Below, in pieces: positions 1-7,387 of a stretch of 13,571 bases of DNA. The translations under genes and the position numbers were made by a program. Every line of letters starts with the position of its first letter. Positions within the stretch are counted from its first letter, which is position 1. The notes under the pieces are model-generated. The model was not told the DNA's origin. It saw only the letters and a list, made by a program, of their open reading frames with translations, and searched no databases. Source of the stretch: Candidatus Thorarchaeota archaeon (GTDB taxonomy: Archaea > Asgardarchaeota > Thorarchaeia > Thorarchaeales > Thorarchaeaceae); contig JAEOUN010000080.1 in assembly GCA_016839245.1 (NCBI GenBank), positions 1 through 13,571 of the forward strand, read 5' to 3'.

Positions 1-681
1 ATTAAGCGACGATTTGATGACATTCGAAGTATACTTGGCGTAATTGTTCTCCATAAAGACAGTGGATTACCTGTCTATTCAAAGATTTTGAGAGAAGGTC
101 TTGAAGAGACCGTCATCTCTGCATTCATCACTGCAATCACCAGTTTCAGAGGAGAGTTTGATATTGAAACTACCTCTGAAGAGTGGGGATTGATACCGAT
201 TTCAGATATTGTTCGTGTCATCTCCACAAACAAACTAGTGTGTGCATTCATCACAACCGGAAATCCATCGCCCGAACAGAGAGAGAGGATGATTCAGTTT
301 GCAAAGACGGTTGGATTCATCTTTGATGAAACTATGGAGGATGTTCCAGTAGTTGTATTGGATCATCATACCACAGCACAATTTGATGCGCTCTTTGAGG
401 ACATCCTAGATGGTCAACTTCTCAGAACTTTCAAGCTTGATGAAACTAAGAAATTCCCAACCAATACCTGTGCTCTGGAGCGCATTGCAAGAAAGCAAGG
501 TGTGGAGTTCAAACTAGAAGAACTCGCATCAGAGATTGCAACATGTGGTCTTGAGGAAACAAGAGTCTACAAAGCAATCATGGTGGCTCTTGAGAACCAC
601 TATCTCGTAAGAACTGAAGACTCACCATTCTCTACAGAACTACTTCGAGCTCCTGATGCAGTCCATGAAGAAGTTGAATAA
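1..681 (+). CDS. Longin-like domain protein with C-terminal winged-helix-like region (5' partial)
   Basis: The reading frame is open from base 1 to the TAA at 679-681, giving 226 residues, and no start codon is needed inside the window, so the gene begins upstream. A TTG at 88 is an internal codon: homology-like sequence runs across it. Residues 11-50 (ILGVIVLHKDSGLPVYSK, then a helix and an ITSFRGEF strand) have the pattern of the longin/roadblock-like fold common in Asgard archaeal small-GTPase-associated proteins: a strand, a charged turn, a GLP-hydrophobic strand, then an amphipathic helix. Residues 70-120 continue the alternating strand and helix pattern. Residues 155-205 are helical with a basic patch and could form a winged helix or a protein-binding helical domain. 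The partner is unknown; a role in GTPase regulation is inferred only from fold resemblance. The gene converges on the TspO gene with a hairpin between them. Confidence 0.6.
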   Translation: MKRRFDDIRSILGVIVLHKDSGLPVYSKILREGLEETVISAFITAITSFRGEFDIETTSEEWGLIPISDIVRVISTNKLVCAFITTGNPSPEQRERMIQFAKTVGFIFDETMEDVPVVVLDHHTTAQFDALFEDILDGQLLRTFKLDETKKFPTNTCALERIARKQGVEFKLEELASEIATCGLEETRVYKAIMVALENHYLVRTEDSPFSTELLRAPDAVHEEVE

Positions 682-689
682 AATAAGTA

Positions 690-712
690 GGCGAGAGGGC
701 ATACCTCTCACC
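690..712. terminator. Hairpin between convergent genes, possible bidirectional terminator
   Basis: A stem of nine positions (GGCGAGAGG pairing with CCTCTCACC, one C-A mismatch) closes a five-base loop. It lies 9 bases after the + stop and 11 bases after the - stop of the facing gene. On the minus strand it is followed by a T-rich run (TACTTATTTTATT), which favours termination of the TspO-like gene. The plus-strand side has only a weak T-rich tail. Archaeal termination usually depends on T-tracts rather than stems, so the role is inferred. Confidence 0.45.
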
Positions 713-722
713 TCAGAATTTC

Positions 723-1529
723 TTATTGTTCAAGATTGCGTACAAGGTAGTAGTCAATCCAGTTCTTTTTCTTGATGAATGGCACCACCAAGATAAGTAG
801 CGCAACGATGATTGTGACAGTAATAGCTGTGTAGAAAATCATTGGAACTCCAGACCACTTACCTGCAATACCTGTAGATGCCCATATTACTACAAGACCA
901 TAGGCAAGGTCTCTTCGCAGGAAGATCATCAATGTAGTCAATACAAGAACCACAATTAAGACGAGCGAAGTCCAAAGGATTTGGATATCGTCTGTGATAG
1001 TCAGGTTAGAGTTGAGTAATGCGGCAGTATTTGCAATGATAGCTAGTGAAATCCAGCCAAGATAGACACTTGTTGGAAGATGGATTGCGAGCTTCTCCTT
1101 TAGCGAGACTTCTTTCACGCCAATCTCAAGACGGACATATGTCAGTATTAACGCTATCAGGAAACCAATAATGAGAAACTCACTCCAAATGAGTAGAGGA
1201 GCATTACCATAGGAATAGTGAAATGCGACCAACCAAGCTACATTAAAGATTGCCGCAATCAGGTAGAGATAACCAATTTTAGGCAAGTAATCAGCGTCTA
1301 CTTGATTCTTCTTTGCTTGGTAGAACATAAAGACAAGGAGAAGAATGTAGATTGCACCCCAGATTGAAAAGACATATCCTGGTGGAGTGAAGTAATTTGG
1401 AAATGAATCTGATACTTCGCCAGTATTAACTCCATTAAAAGGAATTATGTTAGCCAGAAAATTTAGTGCAATGGTGAACACCACTGCAACGATATTGATA
1501 ATTTGGAAATTTTTATAATTGTCAGACAT
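723..1529 (-). CDS. TspO/MBR family (tryptophan-rich sensory protein), elongated membrane form
   Basis: A 268-residue polytopic membrane protein. TspO hallmarks are visible: FTPPGYVFSIWGAIYIL at 48-63 (the family's PPGWVFxxVW segment), NVAWLVAF at 96-103, and LPTSVYLGWISLAIIAN at 151-167 (the PYLAWVSFAxxLN segment). About seven or eight hydrophobic helices are present, against five in the classical TspO of about 160 residues. This matches the longer variants found in archaea and some bacteria. TspO proteins bind porphyrins and other hydrophobic ligands and are linked to stress signalling, but the ligand here cannot be read from sequence. The ATG at 1529 has no clear Shine-Dalgarno and lies about 30 bases after a very AT-rich TATA-like block, suggesting leaderless transcription. 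The protein ends with a basic KKK segment and a cytosolic-looking tail. Confidence 0.82.
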   Translation of the reverse strand: MSDNYKNFQIINIVAVVFTIALNFLANIIPFNGVNTGEVSDSFPNYFTPPGYVFSIWGAIYILLLVFMFYQAKKNQVDADYLPKIGYLYLIAAIFNVAWLVAFHYSYGNAPLLIWSEFLIIGFLIALILTYVRLEIGVKEVSLKEKLAIHLPTSVYLGWISLAIIANTAALLNSNLTITDDIQILWTSLVLIVVLVLTTLMIFLRRDLAYGLVVIWASTGIAGKWSGVPMIFYTAITVTIIVALLILVVPFIKKKNWIDYYLVRNLEQ

Positions 1530-1549
1530 CGAGACTCAATATATTAACT

Positions 1550-1572
1550 ATATTTAATATTTAAATTTTTCC
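1550..1572 (-). promoter_or_regulatory. Probable TATA region of the TspO-like gene
   Basis: An almost pure A/T block on the minus strand, containing TTTAAATATTAAATATA, sits about 25-40 bases before the ATG at 1529. That is the distance expected for an archaeal TATA box driving a leaderless or near-leaderless transcript. It falls in the 53-base gap after the upstream same-strand gene, so read-through from that gene is an alternative. No operator-like repeat was seen. Confidence 0.38.
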
Positions 1573-1582
1573 AAAGATATCA

Positions 1583-2596
1583 TTACCCATAGTACTTTCG
1601 AACTCCAGCATATGACACAAGAAGAACAACAGATACAACGGCAACAAAAATAACGATTGTATCCAATTCTATTCCTGTTGTAGTTGTGGAAGATCCAGTT
1701 CCAGATGATGTAGTGGTCAGGAGAGTAGTTATCTCAGGAGCGTTCCAGCCAGCCAACATGGCGACCATCCACCAGAAAGCTCGACCTTTCTGTTCACAAC
1801 TTGTATATGTTGTATGACCAGCTTGATCGCCATTGAAATTTTCATGCTCAATCGGAATTTGAAGTGTATCAGATCCGACAACATAACTGTATGTGCTATG
1901 ATCACCATTACTCCAGCAATCCAAGTCAGCAAAATCAAAGAGGATTTTATCATGCTCAAGACAATACTGGCGTATCTGTTGGTTTCGTAACCAACGATTG
2001 TATCCATCACTTCCACCTGATTGAGCATTACCAGTCATATAGACAAAAGTGATTTCCGGATTACTTTCTTCAAGTGAACTCATAGCATCAAGATATTCTT
2101 GGACTTCTTCTTCTGAATAATAATCAACCTGAGTACACCAAGACCAAAGAGAAACTGTGAGTGTTGGATTGTCATCAATCGTACCCTGTGTGAGTTCCAG
2201 TGCGCTTGTTCCTTGCCAATAGAGGTCTGGTGTAATGTAGTCCTCGGGTGGATTGCCATCAAGAATGCAAAGGGCATCTTCATCGGTAGGTAATATTCGA
2301 TCTCCAATTGAAACATCGAATGTTGCATTAGTGGATTCTAATCTAGTAAGGCCCGTGGTGATTTGACTGCCATGACTAGTATGGGCATAGTGGATAATGA
2401 CATCTTCCTGCGCGGCATTAATCCATTCAACGGGAATCAATCCTTGGTATATACAATTATGATCTATTATTAATCCTCCAGACCATGATGCAGTTACACG
2501 ACTTTCAGTGACCAAAGGATTAGCAGAAAGTATAGAACTCATGGAAAGTAGGGTTAATGTGATTATGAATAATAATGGAATTCTGTGGCGTGACAT
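1583..2596 (-). CDS. Secreted, C-terminally anchored SGNH-hydrolase-like protein
   Basis: A 337-residue extracellular protein. Residues 5-25 form a signal peptide (RIPLLFIITLTLLSMSSILSA). Residues 42-285 carry features I associate with an SGNH/GDSL-hydrolase-like family of secreted proteins: IIDHNC near 43-48, HYAHTSHGSQ at 69-78 with Ser77 a possible nucleophile, WSWC at 151-154, ITFVYMTGN at 182-190, NQQIRQYC near 205-212, ILFDFADLDCW at 218-228, and a C-x2-KGRAFWWMVAMLAGW stretch at 267-284. After this come a Thr/Ser-rich stalk (292-307) and a transmembrane helix (about 311-330) with the basic end RKYYG. The mature domain therefore faces outward. The substrate is unknown; a carbohydrate ester is a guess from the superfamily. 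The ATG is preceded by AGGAG (2606-2610 on the minus strand) at a 9-base spacing, which supports the start. Confidence 0.68.
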   Translation of the reverse strand: MSRHRIPLLFIITLTLLSMSSILSANPLVTESRVTASWSGGLIIDHNCIYQGLIPVEWINAAQEDVIIHYAHTSHGSQITTGLTRLESTNATFDVSIGDRILPTDEDALCILDGNPPEDYITPDLYWQGTSALELTQGTIDDNPTLTVSLWSWCTQVDYYSEEEVQEYLDAMSSLEESNPEITFVYMTGNAQSGGSDGYNRWLRNQQIRQYCLEHDKILFDFADLDCWSNGDHSTYSYVVGSDTLQIPIEHENFNGDQAGHTTYTSCEQKGRAFWWMVAMLAGWNAPEITTLLTTTSSGTGSSTTTTGIELDTIVIFVAVVSVVLLVSYAGVRKYYG

Positions 2597-2786
2597 TGTG
2601 GTTAACTCCTAACCCAATAAAGTTGAATATCTTACGTTGAAATGCTTTTCTCATACAAGTATTGTATGAATTGCCATCATCAAATAGTAAATGCATTTGT
2701 TATAGTATCTCTCACCATCATTCCTGCAAAGAAGGTAAACAATGAACCTTTGTCTTCATATATGTACAAGTGTTTAAGAGAGAGAT

Positions 2787-2806
2787 GGGGGCGATATCCC
2801 GCCCCC
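2787..2806 (-). terminator. GC-rich hairpin after the large secreted-protein gene
   Basis: A perfect 7-bp stem (GGGGGCG with CGCCCCC) closes a six-base loop. On the minus strand it starts 10 bases after the stop codon at 2817 and is followed by a pyrimidine-rich tail (ATCTCTCTCTT). It is by far the most GC-rich spot in an AT-leaning region. The position suits transcript termination or 3'-end protection for the gene at 2817-4667. Confidence 0.5.
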
Positions 2807-2816
2807 TGTGTGTTGG

Positions 2817-4667
2817 CTAATGTTTTCTCTCAGCACGAATCCTCACAAAGACCACGCTTAAAGCAACTACTCCAAAGATACCGATGAATATTGATGTGTT
2901 GATCAGTCCCGTGATAAAGGCACTTGCTATAGAAGGCGATTTCAGGGGAAACACTGAGAAAATGGGATCGTGTGTAATAGAGTAACCATCCCAGGTAGCA
3001 TAACACGAACTATAGTAGTAGGTCTGACCCCACCATGAATCAAGAGAATATGCCAATTCTGCTGCAGGAGTAGTAGTTTCACATTCGTAGCTGTAGAAAT
3101 ACATTGGCATGACTGTCGTGCCTACATTATAAGTAAGGCCATCTCTACCAAGTACATAGGTTCCACCAAATTCTACTGTTGATCGAAGAATTGATTCTTC
3201 AGAGAATTTCAAGAATCCTTCGGGAACAGCTTCGCTCTCAAGAGCATCTGTAGGTGCTGAAGTCCATTCAATCATAGTACTGTTGTCAACGCCTGGTTCT
3301 GCTGAAGTTCCACCATCAATACTAGAGATGGGTTCAGACCATGTAATCTCATCTGTGTTGGTTGTTAAGGGATCGCTTTCAACATAGATTTCTCCAGATA
3401 CTGTGTAACTAGAAAATGAACTCCAATAATTCAGAGTGAGTCCCAGTCCTTCAAGTGCAGAGGACACAAGTCCAGTTATGGGATCCGAAAAATCACCGAC
3501 AAACTGATCGATTTTAATGACAGCTGCATCATCTGTTGTTTCAAATCGAAAAGTAAGCTTGAAACTATCAATATTGACTGGAAGTATCTCAGGCTCTTCA
3601 GCCACATACTCCCCTGGATACACTTCACAGGCATAAATGGAATAGGGTTGGAAAGTCATCAGATTTCCTGCGATATCTGTGACTTCTGCACTCCACTCAA
3701 GCTGTCCTTCAGAATTGATATGAGGAAGAGATACATCTCCAATCCGTGCGTTATCCGCGTAAAAATCATAGATTAACTCTGAAACGGTTTTATTCATCTC
3801 ATAACCGACATAGTCGACGATGCCATCCTCATCAAAGTCATAGGGAACCTCACTATAGACTAAATCCATCTGTCCATTATGATTGGTATCATTGAATACA
3901 CTAAGTCCAGAAAAGTAATGTTGCATCCATTGTTCAGTATCCTCGGTGCGGAGCATCTCGTTCACATCATATCCGAATCCACAATAGCTCCCCTCACTAT
4001 TATACTCGTACGTACCATTCATGAATGAAGCCCATAAATACTCCTCACTGAGATTTGGAATGATGGTATTTGCATCAACTGAGGTGTTGAATTCATCTTC
4101 CCAACTATATTCTGCCCAATAATATGAACTAGAGTTACTCTCAGAATAATAGAAGGACGAATAGATAAACACTTCATCCCCTGAGAGTACACTTGAATCT
4201 GGCCACCAATAGACACTCCAGATGTCAGCAATCTCTCCTTGATTATTTATCCAAGAGATGTAAGATGCATCGGGATCCAGTAAGATAACGACAAGAAGAT
4301 TCGAGAAAGCCCATGATGATGTCCAGTTTGAGTAACTATCTTCAGTTATTGTATAACCAGTCCCAAAAATGTCCTCAACATAGTACTCTGAGATGTAGTG
4401 GTACCCTCCCACATCAGTACCTTCAACATCATTGAAGTATTCAGGTTCAACGGTAAGTGCATAATCACTACCAGTTTCGTTCCACCATTGCCAAGCAACA
4501 TAGATCCCAGGAATCATCTCTGTAAATGGACTTATTTCCTGTTCAGGTTCATAAGGATCAATTATCGTTTCAGCTGCGGCACTCATTCCAAAACCCAATA
4601 TCAAGATTGCAGAAATAAACACAAGAGAGGCGAACTGCTTTTTGTTTTGCTTCATTGCATTAATCAT
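2817..4667 (-). CDS. Large secreted protein with tandem calcium-loop motifs and C-terminal membrane anchor
   Basis: A 616-residue protein of no family I recognise. Residues 1-32 are a signal peptide: a KQNKK basic end, a hydrophobic core at 12-28, and AAA near the cleavage site. The ectodomain is rich in Tyr, Trp, Ser and acidic residues and looks mostly beta-stranded. Residues 260-268 (DTNHNGQMD) and 277-285 (DFDEDGIVD) are two calcium-loop motifs of the DxDxDGxxD type, as in thrombospondin type-3 or dockerin-like repeats, so calcium binding is probable. Cysteines are few (229, 347, 529, 555). Residues about 585-609 form a transmembrane helix followed by RIRAERKH, which anchors the protein with its bulk outside. 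Met1 is chosen because AGGATG lies just upstream; Met5 is a possible alternative. A surface-layer, adhesion or substrate-binding role is inference only. The neighbouring SGNH-like gene has the same anchored architecture. Confidence 0.7.
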   Translation of the reverse strand: MINAMKQNKKQFASLVFISAILILGFGMSAAAETIIDPYEPEQEISPFTEMIPGIYVAWQWWNETGSDYALTVEPEYFNDVEGTDVGGYHYISEYYVEDIFGTGYTITEDSYSNWTSSWAFSNLLVVILLDPDASYISWINNQGEIADIWSVYWWPDSSVLSGDEVFIYSSFYYSESNSSSYYWAEYSWEDEFNTSVDANTIIPNLSEEYLWASFMNGTYEYNSEGSYCGFGYDVNEMLRTEDTEQWMQHYFSGLSVFNDTNHNGQMDLVYSEVPYDFDEDGIVDYVGYEMNKTVSELIYDFYADNARIGDVSLPHINSEGQLEWSAEVTDIAGNLMTFQPYSIYACEVYPGEYVAEEPEILPVNIDSFKLTFRFETTDDAAVIKIDQFVGDFSDPITGLVSSALEGLGLTLNYWSSFSSYTVSGEIYVESDPLTTNTDEITWSEPISSIDGGTSAEPGVDNSTMIEWTSAPTDALESEAVPEGFLKFSEESILRSTVEFGGTYVLGRDGLTYNVGTTVMPMYFYSYECETTTPAAELAYSLDSWWGQTYYYSSCYATWDGYSITHDPIFSVFPLKSPSIASAFITGLINTSIFIGIFGVVALSVVFVRIRAERKH

Positions 4668-4827
4668 CCTGAACTATAGATATACTGCATAAACCACAAG
4701 ATAAAGTAAATAATAGCAGTTTTCTATGAACCGTTCAATATAGGTCATAGAAAAGCGTTATGAAAGCCATAAATCAGTGATAAAGGGTTAAAAAACTTCA
4801 GAATCGTTCCAAAAGAGACCTTTTGAA

Positions 4828-5322
4828 TTATCGTACAACTTTATTTTCCAATATGACTGTCTTTGTTCGTCCACTCTCTATCCGTCTAATGAGTGATTTT
4901 CGCTCAAGTGAAGACAGTGTCACACTAAGAGTTGACTTACTGAATCCAGTTGCATGTCGTAGATCTTCCTGACTCATCTGAAGGTCATTCTCCTCTAAGC
5001 AGTTGATGATACGCCGTTCGGTATTTGTGAGAGTAACTACAATAACTTGATTTGACTTCTCTTGATTTTGATTTGTACCTGTTACTAATATCTCAAGGTC
5101 AGTGACTCTCCTCTGAAGACGTAGAATCACAAGAATCGAAATGTTTACCATCAATACAAGAGAGATGACTAGAGCGATTGTCGTAGCCAGAAATACTATC
5201 TCCTTTTCTACTGGGAGCGCAGAAATCCAATTCCATAAAGCAGCAGACAATATAGCTATTGAGAGAATGACAAGAATAACATCAATTTTTTTCATATAAT
5301 CAACACGCGTCATTCTACTCAC
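4828..5322 (-). CDS. Membrane-anchored winged-helix transcriptional regulator
   Basis: A 164-residue protein with two transmembrane helices (about 13-34 and 42-68), a short coiled linker (RLQRRVTDLEILV), and a cytosolic winged-helix domain at about 97-162. In that domain, LTNTERRIINCLEEND is the first helix, MSQEDLRHATGFSKSTLSVTLSSLERKSLIRR is the helix-turn-helix, and IESGRTKTVILE is the wing. The layout resembles the MarR/TrmB-like regulators tethered to membranes in many archaea. The frame opens at a GTG at 5322, but the ATG at 5313, two codons on, follows GTGAGTGAG and is an equally good start; Met10 lacks any ribosome site. It is divergent from the zinc-ribbon gene, so it may control that gene or itself. 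The signal sensed is unknown; there is only a short loop between the helices, so sensing would be within or through the membrane. Confidence 0.78.
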   Translation of the reverse strand: MSRMTRVDYMKKIDVILVILSIAILSAALWNWISALPVEKEIVFLATTIALVISLVLMVNISILVILRLQRRVTDLEILVTGTNQNQEKSNQVIVVTLTNTERRIINCLEENDLQMSQEDLRHATGFSKSTLSVTLSSLERKSLIRRIESGRTKTVILENKVVR

Positions 5323-5411
5323 TCACTTCGATAGAGCTAATCAGGACTTATGAACACTCCTTTGGCACGGGTATAAGATTGTGAATACATTTCTTCACGT
5401 TTCAAAAGAAG

Positions 5412-5418
5412 TATAACT
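5412..5418 (+). promoter_or_regulatory. Possible TATA box of the zinc-ribbon gene
   Basis: TATAACT is preceded by a purine-rich AAAAGAAG stretch resembling a BRE element. It lies about 35 bases before the ATG at 5450, which would place the transcript start near 5440, right at the Shine-Dalgarno. The match is modest and the region is short. Confidence 0.28.
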
Positions 5419-5439
5419 GAATGTAGCAAATGAAAAATT

Positions 5440-5444
5440 GGGAG
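5440..5444 (+). promoter_or_regulatory. Shine-Dalgarno deciding the start of the zinc-ribbon gene
   Basis: GGGAG lies 5 bases before the ATG at 5450. The frame is open further upstream to a TTG at 5438, but that codon sits on top of this site and has none of its own. The ATG is therefore the likely start. Confidence 0.6.
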
Positions 5445-5449
5445 CGTCT

Positions 5450-5824
5450 ATGTCAAACTCAACGATCAATCAGCTTTCAAGGGAAGAACTGAGGGCATTT
5501 CGTAGATTATTAATTGTAAGGACGACTCTTGATGAATTAAAGAAGAGAGGTATTTCTGCAGATTTTCCTGTTTGCCCCTTGTGTAAGAGCCCAAGAATTG
5601 TAGATGTAAGATCTTCACGTGATCTCGGACTATTAGGCGGATTCCAACCTGCATACTATTGTATTGACTGTGGGTGGTATGGAAGAGCGATTACAATAAT
5701 GACAAATAGACCAGAGAATGATGCAGTCTTAGAAGACATGCGAGGTGCTTTTGCACCTCTACTTGATCCAGATGAGGATCCCCTATTATACGATATATCA
5801 ACAGACCCAGAAGATGAGTATTAG
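5450..5824 (+). CDS. Small zinc-ribbon protein, function unknown
   Basis: 124 residues from the ATG at 5450. Residues 8-35 form a charged helix (SREELRAFRRLLIVRTTLDELKK). A four-cysteine zinc ribbon follows, with CPLC at 42-45 and CIDC at 71-74, separated by 25 residues that include RSSRDLGLLGGFQPAYY. The tail (105-124) is very acidic and ends EDEY. Such short ribbons often bind nucleic acid or act as protein adaptors, but no specific family is recognised. The gene is divergent from the membrane-anchored regulator with a 127-base shared upstream region, which hints at joint or feedback regulation. The next gene downstream converges on it, and no convincing terminator hairpin is seen in the 80-base gap. 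Confidence 0.72.
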   Translation: MSNSTINQLSREELRAFRRLLIVRTTLDELKKRGISADFPVCPLCKSPRIVDVRSSRDLGLLGGFQPAYYCIDCGWYGRAITIMTNRPENDAVLEDMRGAFAPLLDPDEDPLLYDISTDPEDEY

Positions 5825-5904
5825 TTTACTGATTGCTTGGATTTTGGATTTCCATATAACATGAGTAAAGTATCAACTAAATGACTTTGTCAACGCACTG
5901 AAGA

Positions 5905-7311
5905 TCAGGATTCAGATTCATCATCAATTCCAGACTTCGAAACAACATCCTCAGGATTTACGCATCTTGATTCCTTATTAGGATCAAATAGATGTACCTC
6001 ATCAGGTTCGAATAGTGGATAGTTTCCAGATAGCTCGCCGGCCCCTCGTAGACTCCGTTTTACTGAGATTGGTCCAATCATCTCTAGTATCATTGTTGAT
6101 AATGCAACAACACCAAGAATCAGAAGACCCATTGTTTCAGCATCTCCACCCAATGCTACGAAGGTTTCTTCAACTATGAATGACAATCCCAGCGCAACAC
6201 CAGCTTGACAGAGAAGACAACCACCCAGATATTTCTGAATTGCAGGTAATTCATTGACAATTTTCGCACCAAGTGAGGCTCCGAAGTATTTTGCTAGTGT
6301 TCTTCCAGTAAGATAAAATCCTGCAGCAATGGCAATTAGAAGAAGGGACTCTGATGTTGTAAGTAGCTGCGACATTCGTCCTCCAACCATAACGAAGAAG
6401 ATCATTACTACAGGCGCCATCACACGTTCAAGCAATTCAGGAACTTGTTCCTTATCATGACCAACATGTGTTTTTACAATATACCCAAAGACCATTGCTG
6501 CAAAAATATCACTAATACGAATATGGAAACCTAGTGAGGAAAGATACCCATTAACGAATTCAATAAGTCCGATGAGAAGAATCACCATACCAATTTCAAA
6601 TTCAAGGAGCTTCCCTCTATCTCTCTCTCTATTAAGAGGTATAAGAAAAATGAATCCTGTCAGTACGCCCAAGAAAATTGAACAAAATATACCAATAATT
6701 GGCTCCAAGATAACTGAGGTAAGAGTAAGAGTACTAGGAAGATACACCCAGAGTGCAAAGGCTATTGCAGAGTTTGTAAGAATGACTGCCGCAATATCAT
6801 CTGCTGCAAGTACAAACATGAGTGATGATGTCACAGGACCTTCACAGCCACATTCCCACACAACATCAGCTGTGGCTGCAGGCGCTGTGGCACTTGCAAC
6901 GGCACCAAAGAGAATCGCGGTAGGAGTTGGAAGTGGATAGCCTATTGCAGATAGAAGCAGGTAAGTGATAATGGTCACAACTAGAAAGGCTGCAACTGCT
7001 TCGAATATTACAATAATCAAGAGTTTCTGTATTCGCTCTCTTGTCAGATTTGGATTCCTTAATTCATGACCAATATTGTAACCAATCAAACCCAAAGCAA
7101 GAGCTACAAAGAACTGAAGATCGTGTATAATCTGCTCAGTCAAGATACTTGTTAAACCCAAGATAACGCCTGCAAGCATGAATCCAAGTGTTTGAGGTAT
7201 ACCTAATCTCTTCAGCAGCGATGCGCCAATATATGCTAACACTAACGCTGCACCAATAGTCAGTAAGAAGAGCTCCAATAGCCAACCCCAATAATTTGTA
7301 TAGATACTCAT
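5905..7311 (-). CDS. Cation/proton antiporter (CPA2-like, Asp-Asp ion site)
   Basis: A 468-residue integral membrane protein with about 12-13 hydrophobic helices, the usual size for a Na+/H+ exchanger membrane domain. LGIPQTLGFMLAGVILGL at 36-53 is the typical exchanger segment after helix 1. SATAPAATADVV at 140-151 corresponds to the unwound helix-4 region, and AADDIAAVI at 169-177 supplies the paired aspartates D171-D172. The Asp-Asp pair is characteristic of electrogenic Na+/H+ antiporters such as NhaA and NapA, while Gln-Asp or Asn-Asp occurs in other branches. The 50-residue tail is polar and acidic. There is no RCK/TrkA domain, so KefB/C-type K+ gating is unlikely. The gene appears to be transcribed alone; the start ATG at 7311 has no clear ribosome site. 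Confidence 0.85.
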   Translation of the reverse strand: MSIYTNYWGWLLELFLLTIGAALVLAYIGASLLKRLGIPQTLGFMLAGVILGLTSILTEQIIHDLQFFVALALGLIGYNIGHELRNPNLTRERIQKLLIIVIFEAVAAFLVVTIITYLLLSAIGYPLPTPTAILFGAVASATAPAATADVVWECGCEGPVTSSLMFVLAADDIAAVILTNSAIAFALWVYLPSTLTLTSVILEPIIGIFCSIFLGVLTGFIFLIPLNRERDRGKLLEFEIGMVILLIGLIEFVNGYLSSLGFHIRISDIFAAMVFGYIVKTHVGHDKEQVPELLERVMAPVVMIFFVMVGGRMSQLLTTSESLLLIAIAAGFYLTGRTLAKYFGASLGAKIVNELPAIQKYLGGCLLCQAGVALGLSFIVEETFVALGGDAETMGLLILGVVALSTMILEMIGPISVKRSLRGAGELSGNYPLFEPDEVHLFDPNKESRCVNPEDVVSKSGIDDESES

Positions 7312-7387
7312 TGATTAAAACTAAACTGGCTTATTGAAGATATTGATAGTAATTACTTTTTCAATGCCTTTCTAAGTGTTACAATTC

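Noticed and set aside
88..90. TTG as start of the first gene
   Set aside because: The frame is open to base 1, and the upstream residues (ILGVIVLHKDSGLPVYSK) are the best-conserved-looking part of the longin-like domain, so the TTG is an internal Leu codon.
1729..2328. Overlapping alternative frames inside the SGNH-like gene on both strands
   Set aside because: They lie within a gene with a signal peptide, motifs and a ribosome site, and their own translations show no coherent domain.
2642..2887. 81-residue plus-strand frame
   Set aside because: It runs across the GC-rich hairpin and into the antisense end of the large secreted-protein gene. It has no ribosome site and no domain-like sequence.
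3799..3912. Dockerin domain in the large secreted protein
   Set aside because: Two calcium-loop motifs are present but are spaced 17 residues apart without the dockerin helices, so only calcium-loop motifs are claimed.
5466..5654. Minus-strand frame antisense to the zinc-ribbon gene
   Set aside because: The plus frame has paired cysteines, a good ribosome site and a possible TATA box, while the antisense frame has none of these.
5905..7311. KefB/KefC-type potassium efflux system
   Set aside because: There is no C-terminal RCK/TrkA nucleotide-binding domain, and the ion-site motif is Asp-Asp rather than Gln-Asp.
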